A stretch of 64,000 nucleotides of DNA, taken from assembly GCF_010384365.1 (NCBI RefSeq), contig NZ_CP048397.1:248001-312000 (forward strand), read 5' to 3'. The notes beneath the pieces were generated by a model. The model saw only the letters and a program-made list of their open reading frames with translations. It ran no database searches and had not been told where the DNA came from. Positions 1 to 9,234 of this stretch are shown piece by piece. The position numbers and the translations under genes were made by a program. Position 1 is the stretch's first letter. Every line of letters begins with the position of its first letter. The DNA comes from Streptomyces sp. S4.7. Its GTDB lineage: Bacteria; Actinomycetota; Actinomycetes; Streptomycetales; Streptomycetaceae.

Positions 1-3000
1 TCGCCGACATCGCAGCCGACGACGGTGACGGTGGCTCCCGATCCGGTGAGTTCCGCGGCCAGTTCGGGCGCGCTGCCGCGCCGGCCGACGAGGACGAGGT
101 CGCGTACGCCGTGCCGGGTGACGAGGTGACGGGCCAGCAGCCCGCCCAGCCCGCCGGTGCCACCGGTGATCAGGACGCGGCCCCAGACCGGCGGCGCCTC
201 GGTGCCCGCCGGCAGCGCGGCCAGCCGGGGGACGGTCAACTCGGCTTCCGAGACGAGTACTTCCGGCTCCCCGGTGGCCAGGGCGGACCTGAGCAGGGCG
301 TCGGGCAGCTCGCCCTCGTGCCGTACGAGCACGAAACGGCCGGGGTTCTCGGCCTGGGCCGAGCGCACCAGACCCTCGATCGGGGCGTGTGCGAGGGACG
401 CCGGGGTGACGACGGCGAGAGGTGCGGCGCCGAACCGGTCGTCGGTGAGCCAGGCCTGGAGCACCCGCAGGGTGCGGGCGGTCGCGGCGCGGGCGCCCGC
501 GAGGGGGTCCTCGTCGGCGAGCGGGACGCGGAACACGACGGCGGACGGCGCACTGTCCCCCAACTCCGCGTGTGGGGCGTCCAGTTCGACGAGGTGGTCG
601 TCATCAGCGCCCGCGGGGACCGGGACCGGGAGCCTTCGCAGTGTGTACATCGTGTCGGCGCCCGGCACGGGGCGCGAGACCAGGCCGGCGATCTCGGCGA
701 CCGGTGCGCCCGCGCCGTCGGCGAGCAGCAGGGCGAGGGAGTCGTCGCCGGTGCGGGTGAGGCGTACGCGCAATGCGGCGGCGCCCGACGCGTGGAGCGT
801 GACGCCCGTCCAGGCGAACGGCACGAGGACGTCGCCGCCGCGGCCGGGCGTCTCCGAGCCGTGGGGGCCCGCGCCGTAGGTGTCCGGGTCGGACGCGTGG
901 AGGGCGGCGTCGAGCAGTGCCGGGTGCAGGCCGAAGCCCGCCGGGTCGGCGGTTCCGGACGGCAGGGCTACCTCCGCGTACACCTCGTCACCGAGCCGCC
1001 AGGCGGCCGTGACGCCCTGGAACGCGGCACCGTACGCGTACCCCTGGCCGGCCAGTGTCCCGTACAGGCCGCTCACGTCGACGGGTTCGGCGCCGGGCGG
1101 CGGCCAGGACTCCAGTCCGGCGGGGCGCGGCGCCGGGGCCGTGGCGAGGACGCCCGCGGCGTGCTGGGTCCAGGAGCCGGGCTCGGCCGTGTCGTTCTCG
1201 GGGCGCGAGTGGATCGTCAGCGGCAGCCGGCCGCTCGCGTCCTGCTCGCCCACCGCCACCTGCACGGCCACGCCGGTCCCCTCCGGCGACAGGACGAGCG
1301 GCGCGCCGAGTGTCAGCTCCTCGACGGACGCGGCCCCGACGTGGCCGGCGGCGCGCAGCGCCAGCTCCACGAACGCGGTGCCGGGGAAGAGGACGCGCCC
1401 GTCGACGACGTGGCCGGCGAGCCACGGCTGTGTACGGGTGGAGAGCCGTCCGGTGAGCACCACACCCTCGGCCCCGACCGCGACGACCGCGCCCAGCAGC
1501 GGGTGATCGGCGGGCAGTTGGCCGAGTCCGGCGGCGTCCACGGTGCCCGCGCCCTGTTCGAGCCAGAAGCGCCTGCGGCGGAAGGGGTACGTCGGCAGCG
1601 CGATACGCCGGGCCCGGTTGCCGGCGTGGAAGCGCCGCCAGTCCACGGGGACCCCCCGGCGGTACGCGAACGCCAGCGCGCCGACCGCCTCCGGCACTTC
1701 GGGCCGCTCGCGGCGCAGGAGCGGTGCGAAGGCGGCGTCCTCGTGGCGCGCGCAGTCCTGGCCCATGACGCTGAGGACGGCGTCGGGCCCGAGTTCGAGG
1801 AACGTGAGGACGCCGGAGTCCTCCAGGGCCCCGACGGCGTCGTGGAAGCGGACCTGGGCGCGGACGTGGTCGACCCAGTACTCGGGGTCGAGGATCTCCT
1901 CGCCCGCGAGGCGGCCCGTCACGGTGGACACGACCGGGATGGCGGGCGAGGTGTACTTCAGCGTCTTGGTGACGCGGCGGAACTCCTCCAGCATCGGTTC
2001 CATCAGCGGCGAGTGGAAAGCGTGGGAGACCCTGAGGCGCTTGGTGTTCCTGCCCCGCTGCGCCAACCGACCGGCCAGGGCGAGCACTTCGTCCTCGGCG
2101 CCCGACACCACGACCGCGTCGGGCCCGTTGACGGCCGCGACGCCGGTTCGCGCGGTGAGCAGTGGCTCGACCTCGTCGGCCGTCGCGCGCACCGCGACCA
2201 TGGCTCCCCCGGCGGGCAGCTCCCGCATGAGCCGACCGCGCGTGGCGACGAGGATCGCCGCGTCCTCCAGGGAGAGGACGCCCGCGACATGGGCGGCGGT
2301 GATCTCGCCGATGGAGTGGCCCGCCAGATAGTCGGGGGTCAGCCCCCAGCTCTCCACCAGCCGATAGAGGGCGGTCTCGACGGCGAAGAGGGCGGGCTGC
2401 GCGTAATCGGTGCGGTGCAGCAGGGCCGCGTCGTCCTCGTCGGCGGGATCGGCGAACAGTACGTCGCCGAGCGGCCGGTCGAGGTGCATGTCGAGGTAGG
2501 CGCAGGCGTCGTCCAGCGCGTCGGCGAACACCGGGTAGGCGGAGGCGAGTTCGGCGCCCATGGCGAGACGCTGACTGCCCTGGCCGGTGAAGAGGAACGC
2601 GAGTTTCCCGGCGACGGCCGTGCTCACGGGGGTGCTGCCCTCGGCGAGCGCCGCCAGCGCCGTGCGCAGTTCCTCCCGGTCGTCGGTGACGACGACGGCC
2701 CGCTCGTCGAGGGCGGTGCGGGTGGTGGCGAGGGAGAAGGCGAGGTCGGGCAGGTCGGCGGGCGCGGCGTGGTCGACCAGGGGGAGGAGGTCGGCGGCGC
2801 GGGCGCGCAGCGCCTCCTCGCCCCGGCCGGACAGCACGAACGGCAGCACGGCGGGCACGTCGGCACCCGGTCCGCCGTCCGTCGCTCCGGTGCCGGCCGC
2901 CACGGTGTCCTCGGTGGCGTGCGAGGCATCGGGGGCCCCGGGGGCCTCCAGGACGAGGTGGGCGTTGGTGCCGCTGACGCCGAACGACGAGACACCCGCC

Positions 3001-4577
3001 CGCCGGGGCCGGCCTTCGGCGGCGGGCCACGGCAGCGCCTCGGTGACGAGTTCGACGGCGCCGCCGGTCCAGTCGACGTGCGGCGTCGGCTCGTCGATGT
3101 GCAGGGTCCGGGGCACCCGGCCGTGCCGCATGCTCAGGATCATCTTGATGACCCCTGCCACGCCCGCCGCGCCCTGGGTGTGCCCGAGGTTGGACTTCAC
3201 GGAACCGAGCAGCAACGGCGCGTCGTCGGGACGGTCCTGGCCGTAGGTGGCGAGGATCGCGTCGGCCTCGATGGGGTCGCCGAGCCTGGTTCCGGTGCCG
3301 TGGGCGTCGACGACGTCGACATCGGCGGGTGTCAGGCCGGCGTTGGCGAGCGCCTGCCGGATGAGCCGCTGCTGGGAGGCGCCGCTGGGCGCGGTCAGTC
3401 CGTTCGAGGCGCCGTCCTGGTTGACGGCGGATCCCCGGACGACGGCGAGCACCCGGTGGCCGTTGCGGCGGGCGTCGGAGAGCCGTTCCAGGACGAGTAT
3501 GCCCACGCCCTCGGCGAAGCCGGTGCCGTCGGCGCCGGCGGCGAACGCCTTGCAGCGCCCGTCGGGGGCGAGCCCGCGCTGCCGGCTGAACGCGGTGAAC
3601 ACGCCCGGCCCGCCCATCACGGCCACGCCGCCCGCGAGCGCGAGCGTGGACTCACCGCGGGCGAGCGACTGACAGGCGAGGTGCAGGGCGACGAGGGAGG
3701 CGGAGCAGGCGGTGTCCACGGTGACGGCGGGGCCTTCGGCGCCCAGGACGTAGGCGACGCGCCCGGAGATGACGCTGGAGGCGTTGCCGGTGAGCAGGTA
3801 GGCGTCGAGCCCGTCGGGGGCGTCGTGCAGGCGCGGCCCGTACTCCTGGACCTCGGCGCCGACGAACGTGCCCGTCGGACTGCCGTGCAGGGTTCGCGGA
3901 TCGATGCCCGCGTCCTCCAGTGCGTGCCAGGCGGTCTCCAGTACGAGCCGCTGCTGCGGATCCATGCCGAGCGCCTCGCGCGGGCTGATACCGAAGAAGT
4001 CGGCGTCGAACTCGGTGGCCGTGTCCAGGAATCCACCGGCACGCGCGTAGCTGCTGCCGGGCCTGTCGGGGTCGTCCTCGAAGAGCGAGCCCAGATCCCA
4101 GCCCCGGTCGTCGGGGAACGCGGACAGCACCTCACCGCCCCGGTCGAGCAACTCCCAGAGGTCGTCGGGTGTGTTCACCCCGCCGGGGAAGCGGCAGCCG
4201 ATGCCCACGACGGCGACCGGCTCGTCGTCGCCGACGTGCTCGGCGGCGACCGGCGCACCGGGGGCGGCGCCGAGGGCTTCCGCGATCAGCCGGTCGGTGA
4301 GTGCTTCGGCGGTGGGGCAGTCGTACGCGACGGTCACGGGCAGCCGCAGTCCGGTCTCGGCGGTCAGCCTGCGGTGCAGGTCGACCGCGGCCAGCGAGTC
4401 GAGGCCGAGGTCCGCGAACGGCAGGGAGGTGTCGATCCGGCCGAGTTCGGGGCGAGCGGCCCGCAGGGCGGCGGTGACGTGCGCGCTCACCCGTTCGAGG
4501 ACCAGCCTGCGGCGCTCCGACGGTGGAGTGGCGGCCAGCAGCCGTGACAGTGCCGAGCCCGAACCGGTCGTGTTCAT
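1..4577 (-). CDS. Type I PKS, loading ACP plus first extension module (partial, runs off the left edge)
   Basis: Reading from ATG 4577 (GGAG eight bases upstream), the protein opens with an acyl carrier domain, LGLDSLAA with phosphopantetheine Ser61. A ketosynthase follows from about residue 123 (TACSASL, Cys near 291, with AHGTGT and KSNLGH histidines). Next is an acyltransferase with GHSIGE near 753 and HAFH near 853, the malonyl-CoA signature. A dehydratase (His in GHVVDG-x4-P near 1054, later LLDAALH) and the start of a ketoreductase (TGGTGGLGG near 1475) follow; the rest lies beyond position 1. There is no enoylreductase between DH and KR. An ACP-first PKS is the form that receives an aminoacyl-beta-aminoacyl starter from a VinK-type acyltransferase, and the starter genes lie directly upstream. 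It has its own promoter. That this is the first PKS of the line is inferred from domain order. Confidence 0.95.
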   Translation of the reverse strand, partial: MNTTGSGSALSRLLAATPPSERRRLVLERVSAHVTAALRAARPELGRIDTSLPFADLGLDSLAAVDLHRRLTAETGLRLPVTVAYDCPTAEALTDRLIAEALGAAPGAPVAAEHVGDDEPVAVVGIGCRFPGGVNTPDDLWELLDRGGEVLSAFPDDRGWDLGSLFEDDPDRPGSSYARAGGFLDTATEFDADFFGISPREALGMDPQQRLVLETAWHALEDAGIDPRTLHGSPTGTFVGAEVQEYGPRLHDAPDGLDAYLLTGNASSVISGRVAYVLGAEGPAVTVDTACSASLVALHLACQSLARGESTLALAGGVAVMGGPGVFTAFSRQRGLAPDGRCKAFAAGADGTGFAEGVGILVLERLSDARRNGHRVLAVVRGSAVNQDGASNGLTAPSGASQQRLIRQALANAGLTPADVDVVDAHGTGTRLGDPIEADAILATYGQDRPDDAPLLLGSVKSNLGHTQGAAGVAGVIKMILSMRHGRVPRTLHIDEPTPHVDWTGGAVELVTEALPWPAAEGRPRRAGVSSFGVSGTNAHLVLEAPGAPDASHATEDTVAAGTGATDGGPGADVPAVLPFVLSGRGEEALRARAADLLPLVDHAAPADLPDLAFSLATTRTALDERAVVVTDDREELRTALAALAEGSTPVSTAVAGKLAFLFTGQGSQRLAMGAELASAYPVFADALDDACAYLDMHLDRPLGDVLFADPADEDDAALLHRTDYAQPALFAVETALYRLVESWGLTPDYLAGHSIGEITAAHVAGVLSLEDAAILVATRGRLMRELPAGGAMVAVRATADEVEPLLTARTGVAAVNGPDAVVVSGAEDEVLALAGRLAQRGRNTKRLRVSHAFHSPLMEPMLEEFRRVTKTLKYTSPAIPVVSTVTGRLAGEEILDPEYWVDHVRAQVRFHDAVGALEDSGVLTFLELGPDAVLSVMGQDCARHEDAAFAPLLRRERPEVPEAVGALAFAYRRGVPVDWRRFHAGNRARRIALPTYPFRRRRFWLEQGAGTVDAAGLGQLPADHPLLGAVVAVGAEGVVLTGRLSTRTQPWLAGHVVDGRVLFPGTAFVELALRAAGHVGAASVEELTLGAPLVLSPEGTGVAVQVAVGEQDASGRLPLTIHSRPENDTAEPGSWTQHAAGVLATAPAPRPAGLESWPPPGAEPVDVSGLYGTLAGQGYAYGAAFQGVTAAWRLGDEVYAEVALPSGTADPAGFGLHPALLDAALHASDPDTYGAGPHGSETPGRGGDVLVPFAWTGVTLHASGAAALRVRLTRTGDDSLALLLADGAGAPVAEIAGLVSRPVPGADTMYTLRRLPVPVPAGADDDHLVELDAPHAELGDSAPSAVVFRVPLADEDPLAGARAATARTLRVLQAWLTDDRFGAAPLAVVTPASLAHAPIEGLVRSAQAENPGRFVLVRHEGELPDALLRSALATGEPEVLVSEAELTVPRLAALPAGTEAPPVWGRVLITGGTGGLGGLLARHLVTRHGVRDLVLVGRRGSAPELAAELTGSGATVTVVGCDVG

Positions 4578-4634
4578 CGACGCATCTCCATTCATCGACA
4601 CATGTCCATATCGGTCGACACCCGTTTGACGTGA

Positions 4635-4681
4635 ACCGTAATTACGCGCGAAGAGAGCCCATAACCCCTTACGCCCCCCTA
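4635..4681 (-). promoter_or_regulatory. Promoter of the first PKS gene with tandem G-run repeats
   Basis: On the minus strand TAGGGG (4676-4681) and TAAGGGG (4665-4671) begin 10 bp apart. They are followed by 24 bp and a TACGGT -10-like box (4635-4640), leaving about 50 bp to the start codon at 4577. The upstream repeat overlaps the 3' end of the glutamate mutase E gene. The same layout recurs at three other cluster promoters, which is the main support. Confidence 0.6.
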
Positions 4682-5979
4682 GCGGGCGACCCGCTCGTCG
4701 GCGGGCGAATACCGGGGCGTTCGGAATCGAACGTCCGGCGAATGTAGGACAGCGAGGAGAGGAGTTCCGTCGACGAGACCGCCCGCGCCGTGCCCGGCCC
4801 GGCGAGCCGGGGAAGCGGCATTTTCCCGGTGGTCGCCCAGCGGAGCCGGCCTTCGTCGTCCAGATAGCTCCTGCTGAGTCCCGCGTTGTCCGGATGAAGA
4901 CAGTACGGGACGTCGAGATAGCCGCGCCCGAACGCCGTCAACAGCCCTTGTCCGACGTCGGATCCGAGATTCAGCACCGCTTCGACCAGCGCGGACGCCT
5001 CCGCGTAGGTCTCGGAGTCGGCCGCGGGCTCCGGGCCGCGCGAGGTGCCCTCGGCGACTGCCGAGGCGTGTTCCAGCGCGCTGACGTTCTCCTCGATGGT
5101 GGGAATGCGCAGGGATTCCGAGACCGTCTTCACGATGAGCCGCTCCGCCCCGGTGGTGACCGCCAGTTCCGCCGCCTGTCCGAGCAATGCGAAGGTGCCG
5201 GCGGGTGTTTGCGGATACAGCCCCATGTAGGCGTAGACGACGACATGCCACTGCGCGCCGGGAATTAATTCCGCGCACAGCCTGCGCAGCGCGGCGACGG
5301 CTTCCTCGTCCTGGGCGCGATGGGTCTGCTGTGCGTAGCTGACCGAGATGCTGCGCAGCCCGTATTCGTAGAAGAACCGTGCCTCCAGCGCGCTGATGGC
5401 GACCAGCAGACTGGGCGGGCAGAGCTGGCCGAGCATGCAGCCGCCGAATGTCTCCAGGTGCGGTTCGAGGCCGGGGCGCCGGCCGGAGGCGAACAGCGCG
5501 GACGAGCGGGCCCAGTTGGCGACGGACCGGGCGAGCGGGGTGCGCCCGTACGGCAGGCAGTACGAGACGGGGCCGCCCTCCGAGGCGTCGAGGCCTGCCG
5601 CCATGAGCGCCTTGAAGATGTCCTCGGGGACGGCGGAGCCGTGCCGGACCTGGACGGGGAAGTCGTCGTCGCGTATCCCGTCGAGGATGCCGTGGGTGGT
5701 GTCGAGGCCGTGGCTGACGATGGGGTAGCCGTTGAGCGCGACACCTTCGAGCAGGGCCAGTTCGGCGGATTCCAGGTCCCCCACCCTGGTGTAGCTGTCC
5801 AGGGTGAGGGTGCCGACCGTGGTGGCGCGCGCCCGTCTGGTGGCCAGCAGGCCGGCCCGCATGACGGCCGGGTCGCTCATCCCCATGCGCGGCTGGACCA
5901 CCAGTCGTCCCGCTCCGTGGGCCCGGCGGACGAACGCGCCGAACCCGGCGTCGTGCGCACCGGACCCGGCGTCGTTCAC
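4669..5979 (-). CDS. Methylaspartate (glutamate) mutase, epsilon (catalytic) subunit
   Basis: The 436-residue protein matches the large subunit of adenosylcobalamin-dependent glutamate mutase, a TIM barrel that binds glutamate and rearranges it to (2S,3S)-3-methylaspartate. Recognisable family stretches include [27 protein letters not shown] and [11 protein letters not shown]. It is somewhat shorter than clostridial GlmE (about 480 residues, from memory). The GTG start at 5979 overlaps the stop of the S-subunit gene (GTGA), so the two subunits are translationally coupled. The frame stays open further upstream to 6285, but that part is antisense-like and overlaps the S gene. In vicenistatin biosynthesis the VinH/VinI pair supplies 3-methylaspartate for the starter, and the neighbours here fit that role. 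The last residues overlap the promoter of the first PKS gene. Confidence 0.9.
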   Translation of the reverse strand: MNDAGSGAHDAGFGAFVRRAHGAGRLVVQPRMGMSDPAVMRAGLLATRRARATTVGTLTLDSYTRVGDLESAELALLEGVALNGYPIVSHGLDTTHGILDGIRDDDFPVQVRHGSAVPEDIFKALMAAGLDASEGGPVSYCLPYGRTPLARSVANWARSSALFASGRRPGLEPHLETFGGCMLGQLCPPSLLVAISALEARFFYEYGLRSISVSYAQQTHRAQDEEAVAALRRLCAELIPGAQWHVVVYAYMGLYPQTPAGTFALLGQAAELAVTTGAERLIVKTVSESLRIPTIEENVSALEHASAVAEGTSRGPEPAADSETYAEASALVEAVLNLGSDVGQGLLTAFGRGYLDVPYCLHPDNAGLSRSYLDDEGRLRWATTGKMPLPRLAGPGTARAVSSTELLSSLSYIRRTFDSERPGIRPPTSGSPARGA

Positions 5980-6458
5980 ACCGCGGCCCGCTGCGGCATC
6001 GAGGTGAGCATGCGCCGGAAGGTGACGATCCCCTCGGCGGTGTCGTCGAAGACCGCGTCGTAACCGGCGGCCATCAGTCCGACCGTTTCGTCCGCGCTCT
6101 GTTCGCCGTGGATGCCGAGCTTGCCGCCGATGACGACGGGGACGTCCGCCAGGTCGGCGCACTCGCGCAGGCCGGTGATGGCCCGCATGCCGTCCCGGTA
6201 GCCGTGGCCGTTGACGCTGCTCATGACGACGAGCGCGGGGCGTTCGGCACGGACCGTGCCGATGAGCAGGTCCTCGGGGACGCACGGGCCGAGGTTGACG
6301 ACGCGGTGGCCGTGCTCCTCCAGCAGCAGTTGCAGGAAGACCAGACCCCAGGTGTGGGAGTCGGACATCGCGCCCGCGACGACGACGGTCGAACCGTCAC
6401 CGGCGGAGGCGGCGGGTGAGGGGGTGGTGGTCTCTGTCGTTGTACTCATCAATGTCAC
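5976..6458 (-). CDS. Methylaspartate (glutamate) mutase, S (cobalamin-binding) subunit
   Basis: This is a small B12-binding Rossmann protein of 160 residues. The cobalamin signature is DSHTWG (Asp33, His35, Gly38), where the histidine replaces dimethylbenzimidazole as lower ligand. It is followed by the VVMSSVNGHG stretch and IGGKLG. It carries adenosylcobalamin for the E subunit encoded next. The start is GTG 6458 in a GTGA overlap with the decarboxylase stop; an ATG at 6449 is possible. The first 20 residues are a Thr/Ser/Pro-rich tail not needed for the fold. Methylaspartate formation here points to a 3-methylaspartate-derived starter rather than glutamate catabolism, because the neighbours are PKS starter genes. 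Confidence 0.92.
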   Translation of the reverse strand: MTLMSTTTETTTPSPAASAGDGSTVVVAGAMSDSHTWGLVFLQLLLEEHGHRVVNLGPCVPEDLLIGTVRAERPALVVMSSVNGHGYRDGMRAITGLRECADLADVPVVIGGKLGIHGEQSADETVGLMAAGYDAVFDDTAEGIVTFRRMLTSMPQRAAV

Positions 6459-7699
6459 AGGGCCTGTCCGTGTTCGTAGCCGCGTATGTGTTCGATCCGG
6501 GAGACGGAGACCAGCTCCGTACCGCGTACGACGATCTCCTTGGGTGCCGGCCTGCCGAGGAACATCAGCAGGCTCGCGGTGGTCCCGTAGGCACCGGAGT
6601 TGGGGATGGTGACGAGGTCTCCGGGCGCGAGGTCCCGCAGGCGCAGATCACGTCCGAGCAGGTCGCCGGGGGTGCACAGGGGGCCGACGAGACTGGTGGT
6701 GCGCTCGGCGGCGGGGTCGGCCTCCAACGGGCCGACGGTGACGGGGAAGATACGGCCGAGGCCGGACATCCCGCCGAACACGTTGATGCCGCCGTCGAGT
6801 ACCGCGAAGCGCCGGCCGCGGCTCTCCTTCAGATTGACCACCGCCAGGAGCAACGACCCGCAGTCGCCCACGAGATGGCGGCCCGACTCGCAGGCGATGC
6901 GCGGGGCGCCCTCGCGCCAGCCGGGGAAGTGCTCGTCCAGGTCGGCGGAGAGCGCGGCGCGCAGGTTCGCGTAGACGGGCCGATCGCCGCTGACGGCGTA
7001 CGGCGCGGCGAATCCGCCCCCGATGTCCAGGAAGCGCAGCGGTACGCCGAGTTCGCGCTGGAGGTGCGCCGCGGTCTCGATGGTGTTGCGGAACTCCGCG
7101 ATGAGGCTGGGCTCGTCGCCCGCGTTGCTGAGCGGGAAGAAGTGCAGACCCTCCACGACCGTGCCGGGCACGTCCGTGACCTCGTGCCGCAGCTCCGGGA
7201 GCGTCTCGCTGTCGAAGCCGAACTGCGAGGGCACACCGGTCATCCTGATGCTCGTGGGCGCGCTCGCCGCGGCGCTGTTCACGCGCAGCAGACACTTGGC
7301 GACGACGCCGAGCGCGTCGGCCCGCGCGCCGACGCGCCGGAGGTCGCCGAGGGACTCGACGGAGAACCTGCGTACGCCTCGCGCGAGCGCCTCGGCCAGC
7401 TCCTCGTCGGTCTTGCCGGGGCCGGTGTACAGGATGTCGGAGCCGGGGAAACCCGCCTGGAGCACGGCGTCCAGCTCGCCGGTCGAGCTGATCTCGGCCC
7501 GGCAGCCCCGCCCGTCGTCCCCGCGCATCTCCCGCAGGATCTCGGGGTGCGGGTTGGCCTTCGCCGCGTAGTAGAGCGCGACTTCTTCGGGGAGCGCGTC
7601 GAGCAGGTCGCGGCGGGCGGTGGCGACGCGATCGAGGTCGTACACGTAGCTCGGGGTGCCGAAGTGTTTGGCGAGCTCGTGGAAGTCGGTGCCGGTCAC
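6455..7699 (-). CDS. PLP-dependent decarboxylase of the beta-amino acid starter (VinO type)
   Basis: The 414-residue fold-III PLP decarboxylase resembles diaminopimelate/ornithine decarboxylases. The PLP lysine is in YYAAKANPHPE (Lys47), the phosphate-binding loop is DIGGGF (about 225-230), with ESGR near 271 and the active-site Cys in LCTPGDLL (Cys342). In the vicenistatin route VinO removes the alpha-carboxylate of 3-methylaspartyl-ACP to give 3-amino-2-methylpropionyl-ACP. A free amino acid decarboxylase cannot be excluded from sequence, but the adjacent ACP and adenylation genes favour an ACP-bound substrate. The GTG start at 7699 overlaps the stop of the upstream adenylation gene. Confidence 0.9.
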   Translation of the reverse strand: MTGTDFHELAKHFGTPSYVYDLDRVATARRDLLDALPEEVALYYAAKANPHPEILREMRGDDGRGCRAEISSTGELDAVLQAGFPGSDILYTGPGKTDEELAEALARGVRRFSVESLGDLRRVGARADALGVVAKCLLRVNSAAASAPTSIRMTGVPSQFGFDSETLPELRHEVTDVPGTVVEGLHFFPLSNAGDEPSLIAEFRNTIETAAHLQRELGVPLRFLDIGGGFAAPYAVSGDRPVYANLRAALSADLDEHFPGWREGAPRIACESGRHLVGDCGSLLLAVVNLKESRGRRFAVLDGGINVFGGMSGLGRIFPVTVGPLEADPAAERTTSLVGPLCTPGDLLGRDLRLRDLAPGDLVTIPNSGAYGTTASLLMFLGRPAPKEIVVRGTELVSVSRIEHIRGYEHGQAL

Positions 7700-9234
7700 C
7701 GCGGGGTCCCTTCGAGGAGGCGGGTGAGCTGCTTGCGGTCGTGCTTGCCGTGCTGGGTGAGCGGCAGCTCGTCCAGGACCTGGCAGGTGGCGGGGACCTT
7801 GGCGAGTTCGAGCCGCAGGGAGAGTTCGCGCAGGACGGTGTGCGGCGCGATCTCCCCCTCGACGAAGACGGCCAGATCGCGGGCCCCGTCGGGCGGTACG
7901 GCGACGGCGGCGCGTACGCCGGGGATGTCGGTGGCGGCGGCCTCGATCTCGATGGTGCTCATCCGCACGCCCCTGCGTTTGAACATGTCGTCGCGCCGGC
8001 CCTCGTAGTAGAGGAATCCGTCCTCGTCGAGATGTCCGAAGTCGCCGGTGTGCAGGCGCGGTTCACCGCTGGGCGAGGTGCGGAAGGTGCGTGCGGTGAC
8101 CTCCGGGGCCCGCCAGTAGCCGGGCATCACGTGCGGCCCTTCCACGACGATCTCGCCGGTGACGCCGGTCGGCAGCTCACTTCCGTCCTCGCCGAGGACG
8201 CGCACCCGGGTGCCGGGCAGCGGCCGGCCGACGGAACCGCCCTTGCTGTCCTCGAACTCCGGGGGCAGCACGGAGATCCGCTTGCACTCGGTCTGCCCGA
8301 ACTGGCGCACCACGGCGACCGAGGGAAACGCGGCGCGCAGTCCGTCCGCCGTGGTCTTGGGCAGCGCGGCGCCGGTGTTGGTGAACATCCTGACGCGGGA
8401 GGGGCCGTCCGCGCGCGTGTACGGCTCGCGCTCGGCGAGCGCGCAGATCATGGCGGCCAGGGACGGCACGATCGGCACGACCGTCGCCCCGCACTCGCGG
8501 ATGCGCTCCAGCAGGACCAGGTCCGACTCGCCGTCGGCCAGGACGAGTTCGCTGCGGCCGAGGGTGGCGAGCAGGATCTTGTAGAGGCCGTAGTCCCAGG
8601 AGATGGGGAAGCGGCAGAAGACGACGTCGTCGGGCCGGTAGCCCAGTTCGAGCTGGATGGCCTCCGAGGCGAAGACCATCCGGCCGTGCGGGCAGACGAC
8701 CGCCTTCGGCGCCGCCGTACTGCCGGAGGTGTAGACGAGGACGGCGATGTCGTCGGCGGACTCCCGCGCGGCGGGCCCGCCGCGCGCTCCGCGCTCGCGC
8801 AGGCCGGTCACCTCGTCCCAGAGGGTCTCCAGCGCGAGTGCCGGCGCGTCGGCGAGCGCGCCGATCCGCTCCACCGCGTCCTGGGGGACGACGACGAGGG
8901 CCGGTTCGCAGTTCTCGGTCACCGACCTCAGGTGGTAGTCCTTCATGCCGGTGTTCACCGGTACGAGGACGGCGCCGTGGCGCGCCGCGCCGTAGAAGAG
9001 CGCGACCAGTTCCCGGGTGCTGGGGACCTGGACCAGGATCCGTTCGCCCCGCCGGATTCCGCGCTCCGCCAGCCAGGCGGCGAACGCGCGGCTGTGGTCG
9101 TCGAGTTGGCTGTAGGTCCAGCGTCCGGCCGCGTCACGTACGGCCCACGCGTCGGCGGCCTGTGCCACGGCCTCGTCGAGCAGCGTGTGCACCATGACGT
9201 CCGAGCGGGCCCCGATGCCCCGTTGAGTGTTCAC
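7696..9234 (-). CDS. Adenylation enzyme, probably 3-methylaspartate-activating (VinN type)
   Basis: This is a stand-alone adenylate-forming enzyme of about 512 residues. Its A3 loop is TSGSTAAPK, where most relatives have TSGSTGxPK. Later motifs are TGDFGHLDEDGF, GRRDDMFKRRG and a C-terminal GKHDRKQL carrying the A10 lysine. The PISWDYGLYK stretch in the substrate pocket is, as I recall, typical of beta-amino acid-specific enzymes of macrolactam pathways (VinN, IdnL1, CmiS6, HitB). The inferred reaction is ATP-dependent loading of 3-methylaspartate through its beta-carboxylate onto the free ACP at 10962-11213. GTG 9234 was chosen because it overlaps the upstream TGA; GTG 9246 or ATG 9195 are alternatives. 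Confidence 0.85.
   Translation of the reverse strand: MNTQRGIGARSDVMVHTLLDEAVAQAADAWAVRDAAGRWTYSQLDDHSRAFAAWLAERGIRRGERILVQVPSTRELVALFYGAARHGAVLVPVNTGMKDYHLRSVTENCEPALVVVPQDAVERIGALADAPALALETLWDEVTGLRERGARGGPAARESADDIAVLVYTSGSTAAPKAVVCPHGRMVFASEAIQLELGYRPDDVVFCRFPISWDYGLYKILLATLGRSELVLADGESDLVLLERIRECGATVVPIVPSLAAMICALAEREPYTRADGPSRVRMFTNTGAALPKTTADGLRAAFPSVAVVRQFGQTECKRISVLPPEFEDSKGGSVGRPLPGTRVRVLGEDGSELPTGVTGEIVVEGPHVMPGYWRAPEVTARTFRTSPSGEPRLHTGDFGHLDEDGFLYYEGRRDDMFKRRGVRMSTIEIEAAATDIPGVRAAVAVPPDGARDLAVFVEGEIAPHTVLRELSLRLELAKVPATCQVLDELPLTQHGKHDRKQLTRLLEGTPR

Noticed and set aside
111..4547. Very long plus-strand open frame opposite the first PKS gene
   Set aside because: It is antisense to clear KS, AT and DH motifs. 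It is rich in Gly, Arg, Glu and Val, with no recognisable domain, the usual high-GC shadow.
4669..6285. Longer version of the glutamate mutase E gene starting at 6285
   Set aside because: The extra N-terminal part overlaps the S-subunit gene and is Arg/His-rich shadow sequence; the GTGA overlap at 5979 is the natural start.
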